Shown here: one piece after another, positions 15,185 through 22,744 of the stretch
Layout: the number at the start of each line of letters is the position of its first letter
Position numbering within the stretch: position 1 is the first letter of the stretch
DNA from: Bordetella parapertussis
GTDB lineage: Bacteria > Pseudomonadota > Gammaproteobacteria > Burkholderiales > SG8-41
Length of the DNA: 34,368 bases
Direction of reading: 5' to 3'
Assembly (NCBI GenBank): GCA_945906815.1
Contig: CAMDRT010000047.1
Location: 1-34,368 of the forward strand
The notes under the pieces: model-generated
Told to the model about the DNA's origin: nothing
The model's database searches: none
The model's input: the letters and a program-made list of their open reading frames with translations, nothing else
Program-made: the position numbers and the translations under genes

Positions 15185-15805
15185 ATGAACCAGATCGTCG
15201 TCGACCCTACGCTAGTCCCGGCGCAGCGCAGCACCTTGCCGCTGGTGTTGACGCTCGACGCCCACGGCGTGCCGCACCGCTGGATTACCTGGCAGCACGC
15301 GTGTTTTTATTATGCCAAGGATCAAGTGGCGTGGACACTCGGCGAACCTGCCTTTACGGTGTTCGGTGGCACCAACCGCATGACCGGCAAGCGCTCTGAA
15401 ATCACCGCCAGCAGCATCATCGCAGTCAAGGGCAAGGCGATGGCGATGAAGTCGTTCAATCAGGTGCCGCCACTGAACAATCGCGAACTGTTTCATCGCG
15501 ACCGGCAGATTTGCGCCTACTGCGCGCATTCGTTTGCGGGCGCCAAGCTCACGCGCGACCACATCAAGCCGTTTTCCAAGGGTGGCAGAGATAGCTGGAT
15601 GAACGTGGTTACCGCCTGCCGCGCCTGCAACGAACGCAAAAGCGATCGCACGCCCGAAGGCGCGGGCATGGAACTGTGTTACCTGCCGTATGTGCCGAAC
15701 CGCGCTGAATACTTGATCTTGACCAATCGCCGCATCCTTACGGATCAAATGGTGTTTCTGGCGCAGCATGTGCCGGCGCAGAGCCGGTTGCACATGAAGG
15801 GCTAA
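15185..15805 (+). CDS. HNH endonuclease family protein
   Basis: The protein has 206 residues from the ATG at 15185 (a TTG two codons earlier is less likely). The HNH module is at about 102-150: C110 and C113 form the first zinc knuckle, D125-H126 are the catalytic pair in TRDHIKPFSKGG, N140 follows, and C145/C148 close the knuckle. The C-terminal block YVPNRAEYLILTNRRILTDQM is a stretch I associate with a widely conserved stand-alone HNH family in proteobacteria. It probably nicks or cleaves DNA; whether it acts in repair, defence or as a domesticated element is unknown. There is no methylase or restriction partner nearby, so it is not an obvious restriction system. Confidence 0.82.
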   Translation: MNQIVVDPTLVPAQRSTLPLVLTLDAHGVPHRWITWQHACFYYAKDQVAWTLGEPAFTVFGGTNRMTGKRSEITASSIIAVKGKAMAMKSFNQVPPLNNRELFHRDRQICAYCAHSFAGAKLTRDHIKPFSKGGRDSWMNVVTACRACNERKSDRTPEGAGMELCYLPYVPNRAEYLILTNRRILTDQMVFLAQHVPAQSRLHMKG

Positions 15806-15820
15806 AATCTCGCCGCGCCG

Positions 15821-15850
15821 GCGCAAAGGCGCAGAGCTTACGCAGAGAAA
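15821..15850. repeat. Fragment of a dispersed 'GCGCAAAGGCGCAGAG' intergenic repeat
   Basis: Just after the HNH gene the sequence gcgcaaaggcgcagag, then cgcagagaaa, repeats the word CGCAGAG. This resembles a short dispersed element known from intergenic regions of many bacterial genomes; in antisense it reads 'FLCVSSAPLRRRGE', a familiar spurious translation. Only a partial copy is present. The rest of the 170-base gap up to the PHP gene holds nothing else recognisable. Confidence 0.45.
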
Positions 15851-15975
15851 CTGCTGTTGCGCGCACACGGTATCACACACCCACGTCGTACTGACGGCTG
15901 ACGCGCTGCTAACGGGTTTCTGCTATGATGCGCTCCGCGCAATCTAACTATTTGTTTTAATTATGTTATTTTTAT

Positions 15976-16806
15976 ATGCTGGATGTTGATTTACATAGCC
16001 ATTCCAGCCATTCCGACGGCCTGTTGACGCCCGTGGAACTGGTGACGCGCGCGTTTGCGCGCGGCGTAAAAGTGTACGCGCTAACCGATCACGACGCATT
16101 AAGCGGTCTCGCCGAAGCACGCCAGGAAGCTGAAGCACGCGGCATGAAGTTTATTGCGGGTGTGGAAATTTCGGTGTCGTGGGCGACAGCAACGCTGCAC
16201 ATCGTGGGTCTGAATTTCGATCCGCGACACACGGAAATTGACGAGGGCTTGCAGCGCGTGCGCGCGGGCCGTCATGCGCGGGCCGAGCGCATCGCCGCGG
16301 ATCTGGCGCGCGCGGGCATCGACGGCGCGCTCGCGGGGGCGCAGCGCTACGCGCGCAATGCGGATTTGCTGAGCCGCACGCATTTTGCGCGCTACCTGGT
16401 TGAGGGCGGTTACGTGAAAGACACCAACGCCGCGTTCAAGCGTTATCTCACCGCAGGCAAACCGGGTTATGTTGCGCATCAATGGGCGACCCTGTCACAG
16501 GCGGTGGGTTGGATCAACGCGGCGGGCGGCGCAGCGGTGATCGCACATCCGGGGCGCTATAAATTAAACCCGCGTGAGCGTGAGGCCCTGCTCGGCGAGT
16601 TTTGCGATCTGGGCGGGGCAGGTGTCGAGGTGGTCACCGGCAGTCATACCGCGGCTCAGTATGCGACGTGGGCGCGTTATGCCCAACGCCACGGCTTGAA
16701 GGCTTCGGTGGGCTCAGATTTTCACGGGCCGGGCGAAAGCTATCTTGATTTGGGCAAATTGCCGGATTTGCCTTATGGGCTGACTCCGGTTTGGAGCGAT
16801 TTTTGA
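15976..16806 (+). CDS. rnm: PHP-domain 5'-3' exoribonuclease RNase AM / 3',5'-nucleoside bisphosphate phosphatase
   Basis: The 276-residue protein carries the complete metal set of the PHP family: DLHSHSSHSDG (H7, H9, D14), LTDHD (D38-H39-D40), E64 in AGVEIS, H75 in TLHIVG, H191 in AHPGRY, and D248/H250 in GSDFH. Length and motif spelling match the YciV/TrpH group, now called RNase AM, which trims 5' ends of structured RNAs such as 5S and 16S/23S rRNA and hydrolyses pAp-type bisphosphates (family knowledge). It is followed by yciO, a pairing also seen in E. coli near trp. The start lacks a clear Shine-Dalgarno sequence, but the first residues fit the family exactly. Confidence 0.88.
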   Translation: MLDVDLHSHSSHSDGLLTPVELVTRAFARGVKVYALTDHDALSGLAEARQEAEARGMKFIAGVEISVSWATATLHIVGLNFDPRHTEIDEGLQRVRAGRHARAERIAADLARAGIDGALAGAQRYARNADLLSRTHFARYLVEGGYVKDTNAAFKRYLTAGKPGYVAHQWATLSQAVGWINAAGGAAVIAHPGRYKLNPREREALLGEFCDLGGAGVEVVTGSHTAAQYATWARYAQRHGLKASVGSDFHGPGESYLDLGKLPDLPYGLTPVWSDF

Positions 16807-16896
16807 GTTGAGCGTTCGGCGTTGAGCGTTGGCAGCAAACCGCTCAACTGTGCCGACACCGGGGTTACTCCAACCGCTCAACTCTGAACGCCCAAC
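16807..16896. repeat. Long imperfect inverted repeat built on GTTGAGCG words
   Basis: The octamer GTTGAGCG occurs at 16807-16814 and 16821-16828, and its complement CGCTCAAC at 16841-16848 and 16875-16882. The first 26 bases (16807-16832) pair with 16870-16896 with about 23 of 27 positions matching. The element fills nearly the whole gap between rnm and yciO and would form a stem-loop in RNA. It could be a mobile palindromic element or a processing or attenuation structure; no T-run follows, so a simple terminator is unlikely. Confidence 0.65.
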
Positions 16897-16903
16897 TGCA
16901 CTC

Positions 16904-17551
16904 ATGCAATACTTCACCATCCATCCCGTCGATCCGCAACCGCGACTGATGCGTCAGGCCGCAGACCTCGTGCGCGCGGGCGGCGTGATTGTTTATCCCA
17001 CCGACTCGTGTTACGCGCTCGGCTGTCACATCGGTGACAAGGCGGCGATGGCGCGTATGCGTAGCATTCGACAGGTGGACGAACGCCACCATTTTTCGCT
17101 GGTGTGCCGCGATCTGTCGGAGATCGCCACCTACGCCAAAGTCGATAACCGCCAGTACCGCATGTTGAAGGCTGCGACGCCGGGCTGTTATGCGTTTATT
17201 CTCGAGGCCACGCGCCAGGTGCCCAAGCGCTTGCAGCATCCCAGCCGGCGTACCATAGGCGTGCGCATTCCCGATCATCCGGTGGTGCGCGCGTTGCTGG
17301 CGGAACTCAACGAGCCGCTGTTGTCATCCACACTGACTCTGCCCGGTGACGAGGTGCCGCTCAACGACCCGGAGGAATTTCGCCCGCGGCTCGAACATCA
17401 GGTTGATTTAATACTCGATGCGGGCTGGTGCGGCGTTGAGCCCACCACCATTGTGAATCTCACCGGCCCCGAGCCGCTGATCACGCGCGTGGGCAAGGGC
17501 GATACGGCGTTGTTCGGGGTTTCAAGTGCAGGACTGAGGAGTGAGGACTGA
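16904..17551 (+). CDS. yciO: YciO/Sua5/TsaC-family protein (threonylcarbamoyl-AMP synthase-like)
   Basis: The protein has 215 residues from the ATG at 16904; the frame is open 25 codons further upstream, but that part lies in the inverted repeat. It has the YrdC-fold blocks AGGVIVYPTDSCYALGC, RMRSIRQ, HHFSLVCRDLSEI, RRTIGVRIPDHPV and, near the end, EPTTIVNLTGPEPLITRVGKG. The wording is that of the YciO branch, a paralogue of the t6A enzymes TsaC/Sua5. Whether YciO proteins make threonylcarbamoyl-AMP in vivo is not settled. The last eight or so residues lie in a short direct repeat and may be a recent extension. Confidence 0.85.
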   Translation: MQYFTIHPVDPQPRLMRQAADLVRAGGVIVYPTDSCYALGCHIGDKAAMARMRSIRQVDERHHFSLVCRDLSEIATYAKVDNRQYRMLKAATPGCYAFILEATRQVPKRLQHPSRRTIGVRIPDHPVVRALLAELNEPLLSSTLTLPGDEVPLNDPEEFRPRLEHQVDLILDAGWCGVEPTTIVNLTGPEPLITRVGKGDTALFGVSSAGLRSED

Positions 17552-17552
17552 G
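17530..17552. repeat. Short direct repeat AGGACTGAG x2 at the yciO 3' end
   Basis: AGGACTGAG occurs at 17530-17538 and 17544-17552, 14 bases apart, with related GAGTGAG and CGCTGAGC words around it. The yciO stop codon lies inside the second copy. It looks like a small slippage or insertion scar. Confidence 0.5.
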
Positions 17553-17568
17553 CGCTGAGCACGCGGGA

Positions 17569-17598
17569 TTGAGAGCGTTGCGTGGCTTGCGCTACACT
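17569..17598 (+). promoter_or_regulatory. Possible sigma-70 promoter before the M50 protease gene
   Basis: TTGAGA (17569-17574) and TACACT (17593-17598) are separated by 18 bases. The box lies about 120 bases upstream of the protease start, in the only sizeable gap between yciO and the protease-trpS pair, and would give a leader of about 110 bases. Confidence 0.4.
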
Positions 17599-17717
17599 AG
17601 CCCTTGCCGGTTCGCGGCTGGCTGCCCTATCAATGAACGAATATCAAATAAAAACAAATAGTTACGGCGCAACCGCGCCCGTGGCTCCAGTACCACTCTA
17701 GTACCAATAAGGCGCGC

Positions 17718-18425
17718 ATGGAATTAAATGTGATTCAGGTGGTTGCGATTTACGCACTCCCCGTCATCTTTGCGATTACTTTGCACGAAGCCGCGCACGC
17801 GTATGCCGCCAAATATTTTGGCGACTTCACGGCGTATGCGCAAGGGCGTGTGAGTTTGAACCCGATACGCCACATCGATCCCATTGGCACGGTGGCATTG
17901 CCGCTGGTGATGCTGGCGGTTAGCAAATTATTCGGAGGCGGATTCATCTTTGGCTGGGCCAAACCGGTGCCGGTGAATTTTGGCAACCTGCGCCACCCCA
18001 AGCGCGACATGCTGTGGGTGGCGGCGGCGGGTCCGGGCGCCAATCTGGCGATGGCACTGTTCTGGGTGCTGATGGTGAAGCTGAGTTTCAGCGATGCCGC
18101 GGGTGCGCTGCCGTTTGCATTGCCGCTGGCGCTGATGGGTGCGGCGGGCGTGATGGTGAACGTGATTTTCATGGTGCTGAATCTGCTGCCGATTCCACCG
18201 CTCGACGGCGGACGTATTGTGGCGAGCCTGCTGCCGCATCGACAGGCGTATCAGTTCTCGCGCATAGAGCCCTATGGGTTTTTTATCATTCTCGCGTTGA
18301 TGTTCACTCACGTGCTGGATGTGGTGTTGTGGCCGCTGGTGACCATCGCCATTCAGGGCGTCGCTGCACTGGCGGATATTTCGGTGCTCGACCTGTATAA
18401 ACTTTTGAAGCTTTTGTCCAAATAA
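17718..18425 (+). CDS. Site-2 protease family (M50) membrane metalloprotease
   Basis: The 235-residue polytopic membrane protein has H23-E24-A-A-H27 in the first hydrophobic segment and NLLPIPPLDGGR (155-166) in a later one, which together form the intramembrane zinc site. Other hydrophobic segments lie near 57-80, 98-120, 130-155 and 185-215. There is no PDZ domain, so it belongs to the short group-3 type and not RseP. Such proteases cleave transmembrane segments, but substrates of this subgroup are largely unknown. The stop is separated by a single base from the trpS start, so they are co-transcribed; the link is conserved in many proteobacteria (from memory). Confidence 0.9.
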   Translation: MELNVIQVVAIYALPVIFAITLHEAAHAYAAKYFGDFTAYAQGRVSLNPIRHIDPIGTVALPLVMLAVSKLFGGGFIFGWAKPVPVNFGNLRHPKRDMLWVAAAGPGANLAMALFWVLMVKLSFSDAAGALPFALPLALMGAAGVMVNVIFMVLNLLPIPPLDGGRIVASLLPHRQAYQFSRIEPYGFFIILALMFTHVLDVVLWPLVTIAIQGVAALADISVLDLYKLLKLLSK

Positions 18426-18426
18426 G

Positions 18427-19632
18427 ATGATGTTTTCAAATCGCGTATTGTCCGGCATGCGCCCCACCGGCGCGCTGCACTTAGGCCACTATCACGGCGT
18501 GCTCAAAAATTGGGTGCGCCTGCAACACGAATTCGAGTGCCTGTATTTTGTCGCCGACTGGCACGCACTGACCACGCACTACGATGACCCCAGCCAGATC
18601 GCACCCCACGTGTGGGACATGGTGATCGACTGGCTCGCCGCTGGCGTTGATCCAGCGCATGCCACGCTCTTCATTCAATCGCGGGTGCCGGAGCATGCCG
18701 AGCTGCATTTGCTGCTGTCGATGATTACCCCGCTGGGCTGGCTGGAGCGTGTGCCGACCTATAAAGATCAGCAGGAAAAACTCGCCGAGAAAGACCTCGC
18801 GACCTACGGCTTTCTGGGGTACCCCTTGCTGCAAAGCGCGGACATTCTCATTTACCGCGCCAACCGCGTGCCGGTGGGCGAGGATCAGGTGCCGCATATC
18901 GAAATCACGCGTGAAATCGCACGCCGCTTCAACCACGTGTTTGGCAAAGAAACGGGCTACGCGGAAAAAGCCGAAGCCGCCATTAAGAAACTCGGTTCGC
19001 GGCGCGCCAAGGTCTATCGGGAGCATCGCTCGAAGTACCTCGAAAAGGGCGACGCCGAAGCGCTGGCCGCGGCACGCGAGCTGCTCAATGAAACGCAGAA
19101 TTTGACGATGGGCGACCGCGAGCGGCTGTTTGGCTACATCGAAGGCGGCGGCAAAGTGATCCTCACCGAGCCGCAGGCGCTGCTCACCGAGGCGTCGAAA
19201 ATGCCCGGCCTTGATGGGCAGAAAATGTCCAAGTCGTACCACAACACCATAGCGTTGCGCGAGGACGCCAATAGTGTCGCCAAAAAAATCCGCACCATGC
19301 CCACCGACCCCGCGCGGGTGAAGCGCACTGATCCCGGCGACCCGGAAAAATGCCCGGTGTGGCAGTTGCATCTGGTGTATTCGGACGACAGCCAAAAGCA
19401 ATGGGTGCAGCAGGGCTGCCGCAGTGCGGGTATCGGCTGCCTTGAGTGCAAGCAGCCGGTGATCGATGCGGTGATCGCCGAGCAGCATCCCATGCGCGAG
19501 CGGGCGCAGCGCTACCTGGATGATCCTACGTTGGTGCGTAATATCGTCGCCGATGGCTGTGAGAAGGCGCGCAAGATGGCGCAGGAGACGTTGCGGGAGG
19601 TGCGGGAGGTTATGGGGTTGGGGTATTCGTAG
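18427..19632 (+). CDS. trpS: Tryptophanyl-tRNA synthetase
   Basis: The 401-residue class I aminoacyl-tRNA synthetase has HLGH (18-21) as the HIGH motif and KMSKS (266-270). It charges tRNA-Trp with tryptophan using ATP. Compared with the roughly 330-residue E. coli enzyme it has an extra charged helical insertion of about 65 residues (roughly 178-245, including AAARELLNETQNLTMGDRER) before EPQALLTEASKMPG. This is the longer TrpS form I associate with betaproteobacteria and relatives. Start and stop are unambiguous; it follows the M50 protease by one base. Confidence 0.95.
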   Translation: MMFSNRVLSGMRPTGALHLGHYHGVLKNWVRLQHEFECLYFVADWHALTTHYDDPSQIAPHVWDMVIDWLAAGVDPAHATLFIQSRVPEHAELHLLLSMITPLGWLERVPTYKDQQEKLAEKDLATYGFLGYPLLQSADILIYRANRVPVGEDQVPHIEITREIARRFNHVFGKETGYAEKAEAAIKKLGSRRAKVYREHRSKYLEKGDAEALAAARELLNETQNLTMGDRERLFGYIEGGGKVILTEPQALLTEASKMPGLDGQKMSKSYHNTIALREDANSVAKKIRTMPTDPARVKRTDPGDPEKCPVWQLHLVYSDDSQKQWVQQGCRSAGIGCLECKQPVIDAVIAEQHPMRERAQRYLDDPTLVRNIVADGCEKARKMAQETLREVREVMGLGYS

Positions 19633-19997
19633 GTCGTAGGTCGCAGTACGCCGCGGTTCCGACATCTACTTCTCAATGCCGCCAACGCTGGCGGAACTGC
19701 TGCGCGTTCCGAACCCAGTGTTGCGGTCTGCAATTTTCGTTGCACCGCCCCTCTCAGCAGCAGGCAAGCATTATGCGCAAGCCCGCGCCGCACGGCGCTG
19801 TCTATGAAGATGCTTTCAAAATCAATCATTTAACCTACCTATTGCGATCTGGTTTATAGAAAACACTATATGTTGTGGGTTTTTGCGAGATTTAGGGTAA
19901 AATGCCACAGGTGCTTTGTTTGATGTGCAATAAAGAGAAAAATGTTTCATAAAAACATAGTCTTATCTATTACTTCCGCTGCGGCGCGGTGCGTACG
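19633..19997. other. Intergenic region between trpS and scpA
   Basis: These 365 bases hold no gene I can support. Immediately after trpS there is a doubled word (gtaggtcgtaggtcg, 19630-19644). The last 150 bases are AT-rich and contain a possible promoter (19873-19903). A minus-strand frame through 19829-19512 overlaps trpS antisense and has no recognisable motif. Confidence 0.5.
19873..19903 (+). promoter_or_regulatory. Possible promoter for scpA-scpB
   Basis: TTGTGG (19873-19878) and TAAAAT (19898-19903) lie 19 bases apart in the AT-rich stretch upstream of scpA. The spacing is at the edge of what sigma-70 tolerates. Confidence 0.3.
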
Positions 19998-20837
19998 ATG
20001 AGCGCTGTAATGGATACGCTTGCGCCGGGGCCTATGCTGCCCCTAGACGCGCCCGCCGAGCACATCGCCAAGGTCTACGGCGAGCCGATGCTGGAGATGC
20101 CGCATGACCTTTACATCCCGCCGGACGCGCTGGAGGTTTTTCTCGAACAATTCGAGGGCCCGCTGGATTTGCTGCTGTACCTGATTCGCAAAGAGAATAT
20201 CGGCGTTCTCGATATCCCGATGGCGAAGCTCACCAAGCAATATCTGGAGTACGTCGAGCTGATGCGCACCAAGAAGCTTGAGCTGGCGGCAGAGTATCTG
20301 CTGATGGCGGCGATGCTGATCGAGATCAAGTCGCGCATGTTGTTGCCGCGTCCATCGGGCATTACGCTGGAAGAGGATCCGCGCGCGGAGTTGGTGCGTC
20401 GTCTGCTCGAATACGAGCAGATGAAAAAGGGTGCGCAGGACCTGGGTGAAATGCCGCTTGCCGGGCGCGATTACATGCCGGTGAATGTGCTGTTCGAGCG
20501 CGATGTACTGATTCCGCCGGAGGTGTCGGCCATCGATCTGAAGCTGGCATGGCTGACGATATTAAATCGCGCCAAGCTCAACGGTCATCACAAAATCACG
20601 CGCGACCAGTTGTCGGTGCGCGCGCACATGACGCGCGTTTTGCGGCGTTTGCGGGACGCGGAGTTTGTGGAATTCACGCAGCTTTTTTCCGCGACGGAAG
20701 GTTTGCCGGTACTGGTGGTGACGCTCATCGCCGTGCTTGAACTCGCGCGCGAATCGCTGGTGCAGATTACGCAGCAAGAGCCCTACGCACCGATCTATGT
20801 CAAACTGGGCAGTGCCGTAGCGGAGGTGTCGCCATGA
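19998..20837 (+). CDS. scpA: Segregation and condensation protein A
   Basis: The protein has 279 residues from the ATG at 19998 (an in-frame GTG three codons before and an ATG four codons after are alternatives). ScpA is the kleisin subunit that bridges SMC heads with ScpB in chromosome condensation. Family landmarks are FEGPLDLLLYLIRKENIGVLDIPMAKLTKQYLEY (about 50-83), AAEYLLMAAMLIEIKSRMLLP, and the C-terminal winged helix with a run of charged helices. It overlaps scpB by four bases (ATGA), so the pair is translated together. No smc gene is in the window. Confidence 0.93.
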   Translation: MSAVMDTLAPGPMLPLDAPAEHIAKVYGEPMLEMPHDLYIPPDALEVFLEQFEGPLDLLLYLIRKENIGVLDIPMAKLTKQYLEYVELMRTKKLELAAEYLLMAAMLIEIKSRMLLPRPSGITLEEDPRAELVRRLLEYEQMKKGAQDLGEMPLAGRDYMPVNVLFERDVLIPPEVSAIDLKLAWLTILNRAKLNGHHKITRDQLSVRAHMTRVLRRLRDAEFVEFTQLFSATEGLPVLVVTLIAVLELARESLVQITQQEPYAPIYVKLGSAVAEVSP

Positions 20838-21682
20838 GCGAAAAAACAGAACCAACCGTTGCCCCGGAGGTAGTCGAAGCTGCATGCCCAGCCGAGGCGC
20901 TGTATGAAATGCCGGCGGATGCTGAAACGTCGGCGGACGCCGCGGACAGGGATGCGCCTGACGCGCCGCAAGCGTTGGTTGACGCCGCTGCTCTGGATAT
21001 CGATCTGATCAAGCGCGTGCTGGAAACCGCGCTGCTCACCAGTGCGGAGCCGCTTTCGCTCAATGAAATGAAGCGCATGTTCCCGCGCGGTGAAACCAGC
21101 AACGAACTGGTGCGCAAACTGCTGGACGACATACGCGTGTCGTGGGAAGGGCGCGGCGTGGAATTGGTGAACGTGGCGTCGGGCTGGCGCTTTCGCTCGA
21201 AGCCTGAGTTGCAGCGTTATCTGGATAAATTAAATCCGCTGAAAGCGCCCAAATATTCGCGCGCAGTGATGGAAACGCTGGCGATTATTGCGTACCGCCA
21301 GCCGGTGACGCGTGGCGACATCGAGGATATTCGCGGGGTGGTGGTCAGCAGCAATATTATCAAATCACTCGAAGCGCGTGGCTGGATCGATGTGATCGGC
21401 CATCGCGAAGTGCCAGGGCGTCCGGCGATTTACGCTACCACCAAGCAGTTTCTGGATGACTTGAGTTTGCGCTCGCTGGAAGAACTGCCGCCGCTGGATG
21501 AGCTGGGCGCGCTGGTGGAGACCAGGGATGCTGCGCAGTTGGAGATGAACATGCCAGAGAGCCGTGGCGCATCTTCCTTATCGGCCGGCGAAGGCCTGAT
21601 GGATGATGATCTGGGCGACGAGTTGCCTGATGCCGTGGTTGCCGCCGCGGATGAAGCGCCGCCGCCCTCGCAGCTGCATTGA
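20834..21682 (+). CDS. scpB: Segregation and condensation protein B
   Basis: The 282-residue partner of ScpA in the SMC complex has two winged-helix domains, seen in LIKRVLETALLTSAEPLSL, RGVELVNVASGWRFRSKPEL, YSRAVMETLAIIAYRQPVTRGDIEDIRGV and ARGWIDVIGHREVPGRPAIYATTKQFLDDLSL. The domains are flanked by an Ala/Asp/Glu-rich N-terminal extension of about 55 residues and an acidic C-terminal tail of about 65 residues; both are probably disordered. Bacillus ScpB is under 200 residues, so the tails account for the extra length. The ATG overlaps the scpA stop. Confidence 0.93.
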   Translation: MSEKTEPTVAPEVVEAACPAEALYEMPADAETSADAADRDAPDAPQALVDAAALDIDLIKRVLETALLTSAEPLSLNEMKRMFPRGETSNELVRKLLDDIRVSWEGRGVELVNVASGWRFRSKPELQRYLDKLNPLKAPKYSRAVMETLAIIAYRQPVTRGDIEDIRGVVVSSNIIKSLEARGWIDVIGHREVPGRPAIYATTKQFLDDLSLRSLEELPPLDELGALVETRDAAQLEMNMPESRGASSLSAGEGLMDDDLGDELPDAVVAAADEAPPPSQLH

Positions 21683-21735
21683 GTCGCCAACAGCAGCCCT
21701 GTGATGCAGGACGTGGTTGCCGATGCGATGACGGT

Positions 21736-21752
21736 GGATAGCCCGGCTATCC
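21736..21752. terminator. Small hairpin between convergent scpB and DMT transporter genes
   Basis: GGATAGC and GCTATCC form a perfect 7-bp stem with a CCG loop, directly beside the transporter stop codon and 53 bases after the scpB stop. There is no T-run on either strand, so it is at best a weak bidirectional terminator or 3'-end stabiliser. Confidence 0.3.
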
Positions 21753-22682
21753 TTAAACCAGCCTGAACATCAGTACGCCAGCCACCGTGAACGCTATGCC
21801 GATTAATTCCAGCATGGTGATCTTCTCGCGGAAATAGAGCCACGAGATGGCCAAGGTGAACACCGCTTCGATTTGGCCAACGGCGCGGACATACGATGCA
21901 TTCTGCAGTGCGAAAGCTGAAAACCAGCCCATCGAGCCGAGGGCGCTGGTGATGCCGATGAAACTGGCAATGCCGCGCAATGGCCACATGCGTCTGAATA
22001 CTTGCGGTTCCTTGGCCGCGAGCCAGATGCCGAGGCAAACGGTTTGCAGCCCCGTTACCAGTACTACTGTCCACCCGGCGCGCCACAAAAAATGCTGTTG
22101 CGCACCGAGCACCAGCATGGCTTCGCGCAGGAACAGGTACGACAGCGTGAACAACAGCGCGCACATCAGGGCGACAGCGGTAGCGCGTCCGAAAATGAGG
22201 CCCGACAAGGTATCGCCACTGGCGCGGAAGGCCGCGCTGCCCATCCTGCCTAGCAGCATCAGGATGACGCCGCAGAACACCACCAGCAGTGCTGCCCAGC
22301 CCAGTGGCGTCAGTTGTTCCGAGAATAGTACGCTGCCGATGAGTGCCGTCATGATGACGTCGGTCTTGGTCAGCATGGTGCCGACGACAAAATTCTTCAG
22401 GCGGAACATGTAAATCAGCAATGCCGTCGCCAACACCTGGGTCAGTGCGGCTGCGGCGCTGTAGCACAGGAAGGCGGCATCAAAGCGGGGAACGCCGAGT
22501 CCGCTATACAGCATGGCGGCGCCGAGGAAAATGAGCAGCACCGGCATGCCGAACAGCGAGCGCACGTAGGTCGTGCCCATGGTCGAGAGGCTTTGATTGA
22601 GTGTCTTTTGCGCCGCCGTGCGCACCGCCTGCATCAGCGCGGCGAAAACCGCGATCGGTATCCAAATCCAGGTGAGTTCCAT
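21753..22682 (-). CDS. EamA/DMT-superfamily transporter
   Basis: The protein has 309 residues from MELTWIWIPIA (ATG at 22682); a start 10 codons earlier would add a charged stretch without helix. About ten hydrophobic helices are visible in two halves, as expected for the drug/metabolite transporter fold. They include LFGMPVLLIFLGAAML, ATALLIYMFRLKNFVVG, LIGSVLFSEQLTPLGWAALLVVFCGVILMLLG and, at the end, LAISWLYFREKITMLELIGIAFTVAGVLMF. The EQLTPLGWA and REKITMLE motifs are the paired signatures of EamA domains. It exports or imports an unknown small metabolite. It lies 62 bases downstream of the sugar dehydrogenase gene on the same strand. Confidence 0.85.
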   Translation of the reverse strand: MELTWIWIPIAVFAALMQAVRTAAQKTLNQSLSTMGTTYVRSLFGMPVLLIFLGAAMLYSGLGVPRFDAAFLCYSAAAALTQVLATALLIYMFRLKNFVVGTMLTKTDVIMTALIGSVLFSEQLTPLGWAALLVVFCGVILMLLGRMGSAAFRASGDTLSGLIFGRATAVALMCALLFTLSYLFLREAMLVLGAQQHFLWRAGWTVVLVTGLQTVCLGIWLAAKEPQVFRRMWPLRGIASFIGITSALGSMGWFSAFALQNASYVRAVGQIEAVFTLAISWLYFREKITMLELIGIAFTVAGVLMFRLV

Positions 22683-22744
22683 GACATCCTTGCGGTGCGG
22701 TATCTCGATCAAGGTTGGGCGTGCGCCGCCTTGCCCAGCGGCAG

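Noticed and set aside
15185..15805. HNH gene as a restriction or defence system
   Set aside because: No methylase, specificity or other defence gene is nearby, and the neighbours are housekeeping genes.
16807..17552. CRISPR-like array from the repeated short words around yciO
   Set aside because: The words are only 8-9 bases, partly inverted, irregularly spaced, and no cas gene is present.
18481..19665. 394-codon antisense frame across trpS
   Set aside because: trpS is unmistakable on the plus strand; the antisense frame is rich in Leu, His and Arg and has no recognised domain.
19512..19829. Minus-strand frame reaching into the trpS-scpA gap
   Set aside because: Half overlaps trpS antisense; the remainder matches no family I know and has no ribosome-binding site.
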